A stretch of DNA of 64,000 nt from Obscuribacter phosphatis_A (GCA_017303615.1 JAFLCK010000001.1:310001-374000), one strand, 5' to 3'; counted from the stretch's first letter, positions 17,873-26,677 are shown. Numbers and translations are program-made. The notes: a model not told the origin generated them from the letters alone.

Positions 17873-19021
17873 ATGAAAGTAAAATCTTTATTTCCGGTCA
17901 TCGGATTAGTATTCTTGGCTGGAGGCTGTTTTACTGCCGGAGCATTCGCGTATGAAGTCGGCGACGTAGTTATGGTGGACCCATTTGGCGGCAACAAAGA
18001 CTTCGAGTCGGCACAAGTTCTTGTAAAGGAAGCGAGAGGCTATCAGATTCGCCTTTTGCCGGGCAACAAGCACTCGGGTGAGTACTTCGTGCCGGAGTCA
18101 TGGATTTCTGGAAAGGGTGCAGCTCCAGCAAGTGTAGCGCCTGGCGCTGCGGCAAGTGTCGCACCGGGCGCAACGTCGACAATGACCGGCGCTGCATCAA
18201 TAGCGGCACCACATACGACATCAAAGTCACAACCTAGCCAGTGGCAGGGCGCAGCCAATGATCCATATAGAAAAATGTTCAACGACATTAATGAACAAAT
18301 CAGGCAGAGTAAGAATGAAAGCACCGGTTCCCCGGCGGCGCCCGCAGGTCCCGTGACGGGAAGCCATCCCTTCGAGGGTCTCTATCTACGACACGAGCAA
18401 TCATGGCAAGGTACAGCGCTGAGCTATCGGGAAGACCACTACTATTTTTTCTCTGATGGGCGCGTCTATCATGGTGTTCCACCTGAAGGTCCAGGACGGT
18501 TTAACTGGGCTAAAGAGCAGCAGACTCACCCCCAGCGGTGTGGACAGTATGGCGTTAACGGCAACAAGATTACTTTTAGCTATTCGGGAACTGCTCCCTA
18601 TACCTGGCCCATCAGGATGAAGAGTGGGCAGGAGATGGAGCTAAACATGTCTCCCACAGTTAAAGTTGATAAGTTCGGCGCCAACGCCAAACTCAGCGGC
18701 TCCTATCATCGGGGCACAGTATTCGGCAGCAACTATAGCATCGGCGCAGCACCAACCATTGCGAAAGCCGGAATATACAACTTTAGCCCAAACGGAACTG
18801 TCACCACTGACAGTACCAAAGGAATCGGTGGAGACACCAACGACACCGGTGTTACTGCGAGTATCTATCAAAAGAATGCCGGAACTTACTCGGTGAGTGG
18901 TAATGATATGACGATCTCACTCGCTGGAGAAACGATGCACTGCACAGCTTATCCGATAATGGAAGGCGGTCAGCCGATCCGCATTTCGATCAACGGCGCA
19001 CTGTTCGAACGTAAGCGCTAG
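17873..19021 (+). CDS. Exported hypothetical beta-rich protein
   Basis: 382 residues. The signal peptide (LFPVIGLVFLAGGCFTAGAFA) is followed by a small domain (YEVGDVVMVDPFGGNKDFES) that looks like an SH3- or KOW-type barrel. Next come an Ala/Pro/Gly/Thr linker (about 85-125) and a large C-terminal domain of short repeated strands (FEGLYLRHEQSW, YYFFSDGRVYHGVPPEGPG, GTYSVSGNDMTISLAGETM) resembling lipocalin-like sensing or protease-inhibitor folds. GAGGT precedes the ATG. It is followed by a decayed reading frame. Function unknown. Confidence 0.7.
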   Translation: MKVKSLFPVIGLVFLAGGCFTAGAFAYEVGDVVMVDPFGGNKDFESAQVLVKEARGYQIRLLPGNKHSGEYFVPESWISGKGAAPASVAPGAAASVAPGATSTMTGAASIAAPHTTSKSQPSQWQGAANDPYRKMFNDINEQIRQSKNESTGSPAAPAGPVTGSHPFEGLYLRHEQSWQGTALSYREDHYYFFSDGRVYHGVPPEGPGRFNWAKEQQTHPQRCGQYGVNGNKITFSYSGTAPYTWPIRMKSGQEMELNMSPTVKVDKFGANAKLSGSYHRGTVFGSNYSIGAAPTIAKAGIYNFSPNGTVTTDSTKGIGGDTNDTGVTASIYQKNAGTYSVSGNDMTISLAGETMHCTAYPIMEGGQPIRISINGALFERKR

Positions 19022-19023
19022 AG

Positions 19024-19461
19024 CCAGCTTTAAACAACTCGTCTAAGAGCGCCGCTGGTCCTCATAGTCTAGTGGAATTATGCCAACGCGATTTGGGGGT
19101 GGTTGATATTGCCACTTTGGAATGGCGTGTGAAACCCATTGCTCAATTTGCTGGGTGGGTTGGTTCGCTCGAATGTAACGCCCAAGACTAGGTGCTGGCG
19201 ACGTTGTCCTTGTTGCATGAAATCGGTTCGGAGGTCATGCAACGTCGCCTATAGTTAGTTCAATCCATAGTTGATGATATTGCCCATAATGAAAAATAAA
19301 GCGGCGCATTTTAGCAGATTGCTCTAGAGAAGTATCTTGAACAACGCCCTGAGGCGTGCAGCAGAGAATTCGACACGCGCATGGCGGAAAATAGGGCGGA
19401 AGAAATTAGCAGAGCCTGGGTTCATAGTGGTGCGTATTCTCTTTCTAGGAAGTCTTTCTGA
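19024..19461 (+). pseudogene. Decayed open reading frame with four in-frame stops
   Basis: One continuous frame of about 145 codons is protein-like throughout (for example VVDIATLEWRVKPIAQFAGW, LATLSLLHEIGSEVMQRRL, ALEKYLEQRPEACSREFDTR) but is cut by stops at 19189 (TAG), 19252 (TAG), 19297 (TAA) and 19312 (TAG), and ends in TGA at 19459. All four internal stops would revert to Gln codons (CAG or CAA) by a single T-to-C change, which is the signature of C-to-T decay. No family is recognised. A 9-bp inverted repeat (GCGACGTTG/CAACGTCGC, 19198-19248) lies inside it. Confidence 0.5.
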
Positions 19462-19587
19462 TGCTTTTCGGCAATTTGCCTCGGTTTCGGCCAGCCGCGC
19501 CTAGCAGAGTTGGGACAGGTCAAAAGGAGTAGGTCCTCTTTTGTGGAGGTAGTAACCTCGAATCTTATTGTATGCTAGGAGGAACTG

Positions 19588-19911
19588 GTGGAGTTTATGC
19601 AGATGACGAAACGTCTCAGAATAGCTAAGCCGGAGATTATTGAATATAGGCAGCTTAGAGCGGCAGCCGGAGGCAGTGGTTCATCCGGTGGCGGCAGTGG
19701 CTCAGGTGGGTACAAAGCCGGCGAGAGGGTTGTATGCACAGTCTTTGACTCTGATAAACACGGTTACAAGGTGGTAATTCAGAAGGATAACCTGCCTGCG
19801 GTACTGGCTTCGTGCCAAGTTCGCAAGCCCGGAGAAGAGATAGTCAGTGTTTTTGTCTGTGTGCATAACGGACGGATTCTTCTCTCTGAGATTTTCAGCG
19901 GAACATCTTAA
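19588..19911 (+). CDS. Small S1/OB-like protein with Gly/Ser linker
   Basis: 107 residues from a GTG that has a full AGGAGG five bases upstream (19577-19582); an ATG at 19597 is too far from it. The N-terminal basic segment is followed by a Gly/Ser-rich linker (residues 28-41), then YKAGERVVCTVFDSDKHGYK and a strand pattern ending in GRILLS, which matches an S1 RNA-binding OB fold in outline. Role unknown; RNA or single-strand nucleic-acid binding is an inference. Confidence 0.6.
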   Translation: MEFMQMTKRLRIAKPEIIEYRQLRAAAGGSGSSGGGSGSGGYKAGERVVCTVFDSDKHGYKVVIQKDNLPAVLASCQVRKPGEEIVSVFVCVHNGRILLSEIFSGTS

Positions 19912-20241
19912 TTACTGCTCGAACAATAATCGGTGCTTGGAATTAGTATCACCAATTCTGAAGCAGCGATCACTAATAATTCAACAATAGCCATAATCGA
20001 GAGACATTGAATCGCAGTCTGGCAATTTATGAGGACTTCCCTCCCCACCAGTTGCGTTTGGGCTGCAAGAGCGCTCTTATGTCTTTGGCTCGGTTGGGCA
20101 GTCGCCAATTGCCTTGCAATTACACCTGCCAGATCAATCTAAATTAGTATGCTGCTCCGGCTCAATTAATCTAACTGTCAATGTCTTGTAAGCCTTTTCG
20201 ATTGAAATGAAGTGGTCTGAACTTACCACTGAGGTTAACTC
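19912..20241 (+). other. Intergenic stretch, nothing recognised
   Basis: 330 bp between the S1-like gene and the glycosidase gene. No frame with a ribosome-binding site or family match, and no strong hairpin followed by a T tract, was seen. Confidence 0.5.
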
Positions 20242-21657
20242 ATGAACCAACCTTGCAGAGACTCGTCATTGCCGGCTAACGACCGAGTTAGTGAGACCCA
20301 ATCTGCCCATCACGGCATCACCAGCGCTGCCCAGGAGGCTTATGAGCCGGGAACTAGAAATTGCTCTGGTCGTGGCTCTTCCACCTTACCAAAAGAGGGC
20401 TCCATTTCATTTGAGGATATCTTTAAGGCTATAGACAAAGACAAGAATGGCAGCATCAATATGTGCGAGTTTAGAGACTTCGCTGCATCTCTATTGGGAG
20501 CTAAACCCCCAGTGGAGAGACCCCCAGTCGGTGGACCCGTCACTCCACCGGGAGACAAACCCCCAGTGGAGAGACCCCCAGTCGGTGGACCCGTCACTCC
20601 ACCGGGAGACAAACCCCCAGTGGAGAGACCCCCAGTCGGTGGACCCGTCACTCCACCGGGAGACAAACCCCCAGTAGAGAGACCCCCTGTCGATAGACCC
20701 GTCACGCCTCCGGTTGAGAACCCGCCGATAGACACAAAGGGCAATTTCTCCACCAGAAACGGACGAATTTATGATCCGTCTGGGCGCGAGTTTCAACCGC
20801 GCGGTTTTGACATAGACAATCCTGAAGTAGCGCTGCAAGACGTAGATAAGATAGTCGGCGACTGGAGTGTCAATATGGTGAGAATCAATGCCACGCAGAG
20901 AACCAAGTATGGACAAGAGAACAATTACGATAAGGAGTTGATGAAGAAGATCGTTGATGAATACACCAAAAGAGGGGTGGTGGTCGAGATTAATGACGGC
21001 ATAGGCAAGTATGCAACTTGGGGGTCTATCTCAACCGGCAATGAGTTGAAAGAACGTGTTGAATTTGCCAAAGAAATTGCCGAGCAGTTCAAGGATAATC
21101 CCTACGTTTGGTTTGCTACACCGAATGAGTCGGGCGGAGTGGTTCGGGCAAACACCCCCCAAGATAAGGCCTGGTTGAACGCAGAGCTTGCCTATAATCA
21201 AGCAATTCGCAGCACCGGCAACAAGAATATGATCGTGCAAGGTGATGCTTTCTGGGGGCAGGGTGCCACTGCTGGTGGTGAAAGTGCCATAGTTAGACAT
21301 GCTGCTGAATTCAAGAAGTTTGGTAATGTCATTGCCGGTCAGCATGTTTATAACGGCTCACCCAATGCCGAAAATCAGCTGACCAGCGCTGTTAACAAGC
21401 TGCGTGATGCCGGTTTCGCTGTCATTGTTGACGAGTTTGGTTATGTCAACCAAGGCGACGGTTCCAATCCAGTCAAGACACAATCTGGTTCGGACGCTGT
21501 CTTTAAAGCCGTTGAAAAGCTGGGCATAGGAGCTCTGCCTTTCAGATGGGCGACCAGCGGTGGCGACAAAGTCTACAATTTTACCCGTGACATAAGGGGT
21601 AAGGGACCCCGTACAGCTTGGGGTGAACAGATCTGGAGAATGACTCACGCCGACTAA
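20242..21657 (+). CDS. GH5-like glycoside hydrolase with EF-hand and proline-rich repeat linker
   Basis: 471 residues. Residues 65-76 form a perfect 12-residue EF-hand loop (Asp65, Asp67, Asn69, Ser71, Asn73, Glu76). Residues 88-159 are four copies of an 18-residue Pro-rich repeat. The C-terminal TIM-barrel domain (about 170-470) begins FSTRNGRIYDPSGREFQPRG, the usual opening of cellulase-type GH5 enzymes. ATPNES places the acid/base at Glu296 and VIVDEFGY the nucleophile at Glu398. The motif is NES rather than NEP. No signal peptide is visible, although such enzymes are normally secreted; a non-classical export route or a different upstream start would be needed. The substrate, a beta-glucan or mannan, is inferred from the family. 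Confidence 0.82.
   Translation: MNQPCRDSSLPANDRVSETQSAHHGITSAAQEAYEPGTRNCSGRGSSTLPKEGSISFEDIFKAIDKDKNGSINMCEFRDFAASLLGAKPPVERPPVGGPVTPPGDKPPVERPPVGGPVTPPGDKPPVERPPVGGPVTPPGDKPPVERPPVDRPVTPPVENPPIDTKGNFSTRNGRIYDPSGREFQPRGFDIDNPEVALQDVDKIVGDWSVNMVRINATQRTKYGQENNYDKELMKKIVDEYTKRGVVVEINDGIGKYATWGSISTGNELKERVEFAKEIAEQFKDNPYVWFATPNESGGVVRANTPQDKAWLNAELAYNQAIRSTGNKNMIVQGDAFWGQGATAGGESAIVRHAAEFKKFGNVIAGQHVYNGSPNAENQLTSAVNKLRDAGFAVIVDEFGYVNQGDGSNPVKTQSGSDAVFKAVEKLGIGALPFRWATSGGDKVYNFTRDIRGKGPRTAWGEQIWRMTHAD
20503..20718 (+). repeat. 54-bp tandem repeat, four copies, inside the glycosidase gene
   Basis: Three identical 54-bp units start at 20503, 20557 and 20611, and a fourth diverged unit starts at 20665. 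Each encodes 18 residues rich in PPVERPPVGG and TPPGD. The three identical copies point to recent expansion or ongoing copy-number change. Confidence 0.95.
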
Positions 21658-21725
21658 GACTTTTGACAGGGGCTGTTAATATGTGAATCTACATTCATAT
21701 AGAGATTGAGCCGATTACAGAGAAG

Positions 21726-21748
21726 GAGCCCCGGTAGGGGCTCTTTCT
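21726..21748 (+). terminator. Intrinsic terminator after the glycosidase gene
   Basis: A GAGCCCC/GGGGCTC stem with a GGTA loop is followed by TTTCT. It sits 69 bp after the glycosidase stop. The remaining 220 bp up to the next gene hold nothing that I can recognise. Confidence 0.8.
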
Positions 21749-21969
21749 GAATTGGCTCTGAGACGAAGCTCGAAGCAATGCTTGTCTTTTCTGCAAACTT
21801 GTTGTTCGTGCAATTCTTCAAGAAGCTCGGTGCGTCTAACAGAGAGCGCTCTGTCCAAAAACTCTAGCAGACTGCAGCGTTACCAGACAAAGTCAGGCTC
21901 GATTGAAATTCCGCCTACTTGCCTATTAATATTGGGAAGGAAGAGTTGAGACTAGAGGTTAAATGATTC

Positions 21970-22665
21970 ATGGTCGAAGTTGAAAACGTGATTCAACAAC
22001 TTTGTGACGCCGAGGCGTTTGGGTATTCGCAGCAAGAAGGGCATGGTTTCTCGTCCGCCGCAGAAGAGGCATCTTGGATCGATGAAATTCGTACTTCGGT
22101 TGGTATGAATGATGGCCAGACTTGCATCGATGTCGGCGCTGGAACTGGCATTCTTACCCACTTGTTAGCCGGATTGATTGCTCCTTCGGGTAGAGTCATC
22201 GCTCAAGATCTATCAGGTGAATCACTTGCAATCAATAAGTCCGCTCTTTCTTCATCTATGGCGACATTAGTAGAATTTATTCAGGGCGACGCACACGATG
22301 AGAGCTTGTTTCTGCCAAGGTTCGCTCAGTCTGTTGATTTTATCACGGCGCGGCAGTCAGTAGTTTTGTTTCGAGACCCGGTGAGGGTGTTTAAACTGTG
22401 GAGGAGATTGCTTAAGCCTTGCGGAAAGGTCGTAATTCTTGATGCTCTCTGGACGCGGGCTAGCTGGAGCGGAGATTGGGAAGTGCTTGTCGATGCTCTG
22501 CCTTTGTCGTGCATCCAAACTTTAGGTACTATCCCGTATCTGCTGAAACAAGCAGGATTGAGCGTAATAGAGAACCGATATCTAGCTAGGGTCAACCAGG
22601 TCTTAGGCGATGAAGGTATTTCATGTCCGCGATTCATAGTTGTAGCTGAGCGAACTCCCGACTGA
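21970..22665 (+). CDS. Class I SAM-dependent methyltransferase
   Basis: 231 residues, cytosolic. Motif I is CIDVGAGTGILTHLL near residue 52, followed by GRVIAQDLSGESL (ribose-binding acidic residue) and GDAHDESL, then the catalytic-face segment SVDFITARQSVVLFRDP and a late LLKPCGKVVILDA. It resembles UbiE/Coq5-type enzymes of small molecules or lipids. It stands alone, with spacers of about 300 bp on both sides, in the accessory region that also contains an exported methyltransferase and the diiron oxidase cassette. Substrate unknown. Confidence 0.8.
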   Translation: MVEVENVIQQLCDAEAFGYSQQEGHGFSSAAEEASWIDEIRTSVGMNDGQTCIDVGAGTGILTHLLAGLIAPSGRVIAQDLSGESLAINKSALSSSMATLVEFIQGDAHDESLFLPRFAQSVDFITARQSVVLFRDPVRVFKLWRRLLKPCGKVVILDALWTRASWSGDWEVLVDALPLSCIQTLGTIPYLLKQAGLSVIENRYLARVNQVLGDEGISCPRFIVVAERTPD

Positions 22666-22921
22666 CTCGAAGACAGCTAGTTACGTTCAGAGTTGGCTAG
22701 CTTGACTGCAGATTATTCTTGCTGAGGCTCGTTGCCTTTATAGGGCGGGCAGGTTGAGTGATGCGATTATTGCGACAGCGAATTCAGCGAGCGGGCTTGT
22801 AAAGTGACGTGCGGTTAAGTAAGCTCTTTTATGCCTTCCAGGTTCTGATATTGGAGCTTAATACTAATTGAAGGCTCGATGAGAACGTACTGAAGTTGAC
22901 CTGTGTACATATATAGGTTAG

Positions 22922-22966
22922 AAAAGGGTTTGTATCGATTTCGGTCTGACCCGAAAGGACCCTTTT
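22922..22966 (+). promoter_or_regulatory. Nested inverted repeat directly upstream of the Rrf2 gene
   Basis: The outer arms AAAAGGGT (22922-22929) and ACCCTTTT (22959-22966) enclose TTTCGG-TCTGAC-CCGAAA (22939-22956). It ends eight bases before the GTG start of the Rrf2 regulator, which has no Shine-Dalgarno sequence. It may be an autoregulatory operator or a leader hairpin. The rest of the 309-bp spacer (22666-22974) holds no recognisable feature. Confidence 0.5.
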
Positions 22967-22974
22967 GAATCATC

Positions 22975-23424
22975 GTGAGAACTGACACACGCCTATTTCG
23001 AATTCTGCATGTCCTTCTCCACATGGTTCGGGATAATCGAACATACACTTCAGATGAACTTGCGAAAATGCTAGACACGAATCCGGTGCTAGTTCGCCGA
23101 ACAATGGCGGCATTGCGAGATCAAGGATATGTGCGTTCCGAAAGGGGGCATGGCGGTGGCTGGCAACTTTCCTGTGATCTTGAGAAAGTCAGCCTCCTCG
23201 ATATTTATTTGGCTATCGATAAGCCGACGATGTTTAACATAGGTGCCTCAGAACGCGGTTCAGATTGTCAGATAGAGAAAATTGTCAATGAATCAATTTC
23301 TGAAGCACTGGATGAAGCAGAGAATCTAATCTTGAAGCGGTTCGGTGAAGTGCGATTGGCCATGCTCAATTCCGAACTGGACAAGTTGGAACCTAAGGCA
23401 TCATTGAAAAAGCATAAACACTAG
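22975..23424 (+). CDS. Rrf2-family transcriptional regulator, non-Fe-S (YwnA-like)
   Basis: 149 residues from a GTG start. The winged helix-turn-helix (YTSDELAKMLDTNPVLVRRT, then LRDQGYVRSERGHGGGWQLS) and the following LLDIYLAI are diagnostic of Rrf2. The three-Cys cluster of IscR/NsrR/RsrR types is absent: only two isolated Cys are present, so it is likely a redox- or ligand-responsive YwnA-type repressor. It may control itself through the adjacent inverted repeat and also the exported methyltransferase 66 bp downstream. Confidence 0.85.
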   Translation: MRTDTRLFRILHVLLHMVRDNRTYTSDELAKMLDTNPVLVRRTMAALRDQGYVRSERGHGGGWQLSCDLEKVSLLDIYLAIDKPTMFNIGASERGSDCQIEKIVNESISEALDEAENLILKRFGEVRLAMLNSELDKLEPKASLKKHKH

Positions 23425-23490
23425 AGAGCGGAACTTTGTATTCTGGTGCATCATATGGTATTATGTAACTGTAAAAGTTGCGTGAGTTGG

Positions 23491-24198
23491 ATGTCCATGC
23501 AGAATCGCTCATTTGTCGGACTTGCGCTGATTGTTTTCATGTCGACACAACCATGCGTTTCACGAGAGAATATCAAGACCTTGAAAGATCAGTATCAGCA
23601 GAAGCATCCTTTTCACCACAAGAGAGATTCCTCTCCGTTTGAGAATGTTGAGGAATTTGCCGCTAAATTTGACGACCCAAGTCGTGATGCTTGGCAGAAG
23701 CCTGAAGAGATTTTCAAGTTCATCGGGCTGAAGAACTCAAATAAGCTCGCGGAAATCGGTGCGGGCACGGGGTACTTTAGTTTCAGAGCTGCTTGGCATT
23801 TGAAGTATGGAATGGTTTATGCCGTTGACTCAGAACCCAAAATGCTTGAGTTTATTGATAGAAAGGTCAAAACGCTTGGCATAAACAATCTCAAAACATG
23901 CAAGTCTAGCCACAATAGTATAGCCTTGCCAGAAAAAGTGGATGCAATTCTGATGGTAAACACTTTTCACCACATTGACGATAGGAAGCGCTACATCAGC
24001 CTTTTGAAGAGTCAACTGGTGCCAAACGGTAAATTAGTTATTGTCGAGGGTAAACCTCAGACACCCATGGAACCACCCCGAGAGCTTCGCGTAAACGACA
24101 AGCAAATTATTGCAGAACTGAAGAGTGCTGGTTTTTCACTTATTGGTGATTCCTCGGTTCTGCCGTATCAGTATCTTCAAATGTTTCAGCCGGATTAA
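23491..24198 (+). CDS. SAM-dependent methyltransferase-like protein with signal peptide
   Basis: 235 residues from ATG 23491 (a GTG at 23446 would add an odd Cys-rich leader). The N-terminus (SFVGLALIVFMSTQPCVS) is a Sec signal, possibly lipoprotein-like. After FDDPSRDAWQKPEEI comes motif I, LAEIGAGTGYFSFRAAWHL, then VYAVDSEPKML and VDAILMVNTFHHIDD. Signal-bearing members of this methyltransferase group are known, yet their source of SAM outside the cytoplasm is unexplained. It follows the Rrf2 gene on the same strand and is probably under its control. Confidence 0.7.
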   Translation: MSMQNRSFVGLALIVFMSTQPCVSRENIKTLKDQYQQKHPFHHKRDSSPFENVEEFAAKFDDPSRDAWQKPEEIFKFIGLKNSNKLAEIGAGTGYFSFRAAWHLKYGMVYAVDSEPKMLEFIDRKVKTLGINNLKTCKSSHNSIALPEKVDAILMVNTFHHIDDRKRYISLLKSQLVPNGKLVIVEGKPQTPMEPPRELRVNDKQIIAELKSAGFSLIGDSSVLPYQYLQMFQPD

Positions 24199-24550
24199 AG
24201 CCCAAAAAAAAACAAGAGATCTACTTGGTTCTCTCACCTTCTTGGGCTAGTTAATCTCCGTTCTAGGTCCTTAGTTCAGCCCATCGCCCCAGCTCTCAAC
24301 GGGTGAAATCACCGAGCATTAGAGAATGCTGTCATTTTCGCTCTTAGATTGATTGATTCGGCAGCCAACACTTCGCGAACTGTATCTCTGCGGGTTTCAA
24401 ATTCTCTTCCGAATTTAATAATGGTAGCTGTTATCTGCCTTTTGGCAGAGCCTCGGCTGAGCAATACTTTTCTTCAAATCCAGCATCATTGGGCGCAATT
24501 GTCACTGCTGCAATTTTTGTTGCTGCTAGGAGGCTAACTAGATTTAGACC
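24199..24550 (+). other. Intergenic stretch before the diiron-oxidase cassette
   Basis: 352 bp. AGCCCAA/TTGGGCT arms at about 24199-24248 enclose an A9 run and an AGAGA/TCTCT stem; read on the minus strand this would be terminator-like (T9), but no minus-strand gene needs it. A full AGGAGG lies at 24526-24531, about 19 bases before the ATG of the next gene, too far for normal initiation. A 62-codon frame here has no support. Confidence 0.45.
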
Positions 24551-25693
24551 ATGGGGAACTTCTCTAGAACTTACACCGCACGCCAGGAGTGGGTTAGAGC
24601 AGCTCAGAACCTGCCTCTATGCTTTGCTCTTGTTCGTGAAGATCCCCGTATAGATATGGCTATTTGTAGGTCACTCGGCACTAGGACTAGAGTTTTGATG
24701 ATTGCTTCCGGTGGCTGTACTGCCGCCTTTCTCGCTGGCTCGGGTTCTGTTGCCAGTTTGCATCTAGTTGACGCCAACAAAGGGCAGATTCTGCTTAGCT
24801 TACTCAAGCTCTACATGCTCTCGCACTTACAGCCGGCACAGCGATTTGCGCTTCTGGGCCACGGATACATGCCTTTCTCTGAAAGGCAAGAGGGTCTAAC
24901 CACCGCTCTGGATGGCGCGAGCAGGCATTTTGCGGATGAGAGCGACACCTTATCATTTGAGCTGGAAGAATTTGGTCCGGTCGATCTTATCGGTGAAATG
25001 GGTCCAGATCGGCTCGGACGCTACGAAATTCTCTTTGAAGAGTTTAGGTCGGTTCTTCGCGCGGAAAGGAAAGGACTTGAGTCCCTATTTGCTGCCGGCG
25101 ATATTTCTCATCAAGTTGCTCTGGCGGCGCCGAATACAGCTCTAGGACAAGCTCTAGAGACGGCTTTCGGTCAGGTGATGTCACTGGATAACCTGGTGGC
25201 TCTCTTTGGCGAAGCTGCAACACAGAATCGAGTGCAGCCTTTTGCTCAGCATTTCTTGGAGCGTACTCGTGCTGCACTGGCAGAGTTCCCGGCAAAAGAC
25301 AATCCATATCTTGCCGACTTGCTTTTGGGGCGTTTCATTAGGTCTACTCTACCTTGGCTGAACCTCAGGCTAGTTGAGCCCCTTTGCTTACCTAAAGTTG
25401 CTTGGAGTGTGGCTCCGATATCAACAGTTTTACAGGCACATCAGGGTGAGTTTGACTTCGTGCATCTCTCCAATATCCTTGACTGGCTCAGTTGCGAAGA
25501 AGCCGGTCTGGTGTTGGAGCTGGCTCACAGAGCTTTGCGACCTGGTGGCAGAGTGCTGATTCGTCAGCTCAATTCCTCTCTAGACATACCATCTCTTAGC
25601 CGCAGTTTCCGCTGGCTTGACGCCGAAGCTGCGTTTTTGCACAAGCACGATCGAAGTTTTTTCTATAGAAAGCTTCACCTTGGAGAGAAATGA
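24551..25693 (+). CDS. BtaA/DUF3419-like SAM-dependent aminocarboxypropyl transferase homologue
   Basis: 380 residues. VREDPRIDMAICRSL, then VLMIASGGCTAAFLAGSG (motif IASGGC at 51-56) and LHLVDANKGQILLSLLKL follow the DUF3419/BtaA pattern. So do the later segments DNPYLADLLLGRF, FDFVHLSNILDWL and ALRPGGRVLIRQLNS. BtaA transfers the 3-amino-3-carboxypropyl group of SAM to diacylglycerol in betaine-lipid synthesis; the acceptor here is unknown. No BtaB homologue is adjacent. Its stop overlaps the start of the GNAT gene (ATGA), and the diiron oxidase follows four bases after that, so the three form one translational unit. The start is the first possible codon after an in-frame TAG. Confidence 0.75.
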   Translation: MGNFSRTYTARQEWVRAAQNLPLCFALVREDPRIDMAICRSLGTRTRVLMIASGGCTAAFLAGSGSVASLHLVDANKGQILLSLLKLYMLSHLQPAQRFALLGHGYMPFSERQEGLTTALDGASRHFADESDTLSFELEEFGPVDLIGEMGPDRLGRYEILFEEFRSVLRAERKGLESLFAAGDISHQVALAAPNTALGQALETAFGQVMSLDNLVALFGEAATQNRVQPFAQHFLERTRAALAEFPAKDNPYLADLLLGRFIRSTLPWLNLRLVEPLCLPKVAWSVAPISTVLQAHQGEFDFVHLSNILDWLSCEEAGLVLELAHRALRPGGRVLIRQLNSSLDIPSLSRSFRWLDAEAAFLHKHDRSFFYRKLHLGEK

Positions 25694-26673
25694 TGAATGT
25701 ACTGCGGCTCGACCAAAACACCGCGCGGGCGGTCCTTGAAGCCGTGAGTCACTTCGAAAGGGAGTTTAGCTATCCACTTGGCGGATCCATGCGTTTCTCT
25801 ATTTCACACGGAGCTGACTACTGTCTCTTTTATAAATCCCTAGGTGATTCAGCTACTTTTGTCATCGACAGGAAGGGCGTGATTTTGGGTGCTGTTTCAG
25901 TGTCTGTACGCAACTTGGCTTGTACCGGTCGCAGGCTGCGTTCAGCATATGTTGGTGATTTGAAGCTATTACCCGAAGCTCGCAAAGGCTTTAACTTGCT
26001 TCGGCTTGTAGGCGCGGCTGAGTCATGGGTGCGGTCCCATCACAGTGATGTGCAGAGTGCCTTCGGCGTAGTTATGGACGGCACTGAATCAACTCCAGAT
26101 GGTTACACCGGTCGGGCTGGCATCCCGCCTCTCCAGACGGGAGGGCATCTAAGCATTTTCTGTCTTGACTTAAGTGAACCCGTTCAAGCAGGTCAAGGTA
26201 AAAAGCTCGTTCAACTTAGTCTTGCTGACGACAAGTTCACTGCCACTTTTGCCAAGTTATCCCGTGACAGTTTTGTAATTGAGAGTGGGCAAACCGCCAT
26301 GCGTTCTCGTATGGCGCCACTCTATTTGGTGGCGACGGATGGGGCTGCCTGCGGCTGTCTTGAAGACACCTATGAGGCTAAGAATTTGTTGCTCGATAAT
26401 GGCGGACTTCTTAAGGCGGCGCATTTGACTCGCTTTGCATTTTCTTCCCCACAAGCCGGTCTTGATCTCGTGCACATTGCCGCGGGAGAAGCCCGGTTCC
26501 GAGGCTATGAATATTTATTCTTTGCACTAGATACGAAGATTGCCTCTGCTTTTGAGAAGGAGTTAGGCTGCTCCCTCAATGGCGGTGCTTGTGGCGCTAC
26601 CATCTTCGCTTCCGAGAGTCTTTGCGATGAAAGTAAATATTACCCGTGGCTCATGAGTACTTCAGAGGTATAA
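25690..26673 (+). CDS. GNAT-family acyltransferase-like protein
   Basis: 327 residues. The first half has a GNAT core: VIDRKGVILGAVSVSV (strands 2-3), then AYVGDLKLLPEARKGFNLLR, where strand 4 leads into the acyl-CoA pyrophosphate-binding loop. The second half (about 170-320), with YLFFALDTKIASAFEKELG, may be a second, degenerate GNAT fold. It starts inside the stop codon of the BtaA-like gene and ends four bases before the oxidase gene. It could acylate the amino group of the BtaA-like product; that is inference. Confidence 0.7.
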   Translation: MMNVLRLDQNTARAVLEAVSHFEREFSYPLGGSMRFSISHGADYCLFYKSLGDSATFVIDRKGVILGAVSVSVRNLACTGRRLRSAYVGDLKLLPEARKGFNLLRLVGAAESWVRSHHSDVQSAFGVVMDGTESTPDGYTGRAGIPPLQTGGHLSIFCLDLSEPVQAGQGKKLVQLSLADDKFTATFAKLSRDSFVIESGQTAMRSRMAPLYLVATDGAACGCLEDTYEAKNLLLDNGGLLKAAHLTRFAFSSPQAGLDLVHIAAGEARFRGYEYLFFALDTKIASAFEKELGCSLNGGACGATIFASESLCDESKYYPWLMSTSEV

Positions 26674-26677
26674 AAAT

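Noticed and set aside
19024..19461. Stop-codon reassignment (TAG/TAA read as Gln)
   Set aside because: Adjacent genes terminate with TAG and TAA, so decay of a gene is far simpler.
20340..20753. Minus-strand frames across the 54-bp repeat; possible CRISPR array
   Set aside because: The repeat units are contiguous without spacers and are in frame in the glycosidase gene, so this is a coding tandem repeat and not a CRISPR.
24349..24537. 62-codon plus-strand frame upstream of the BtaA-like gene
   Set aside because: TTG start without ribosome-binding site and no recognisable features.
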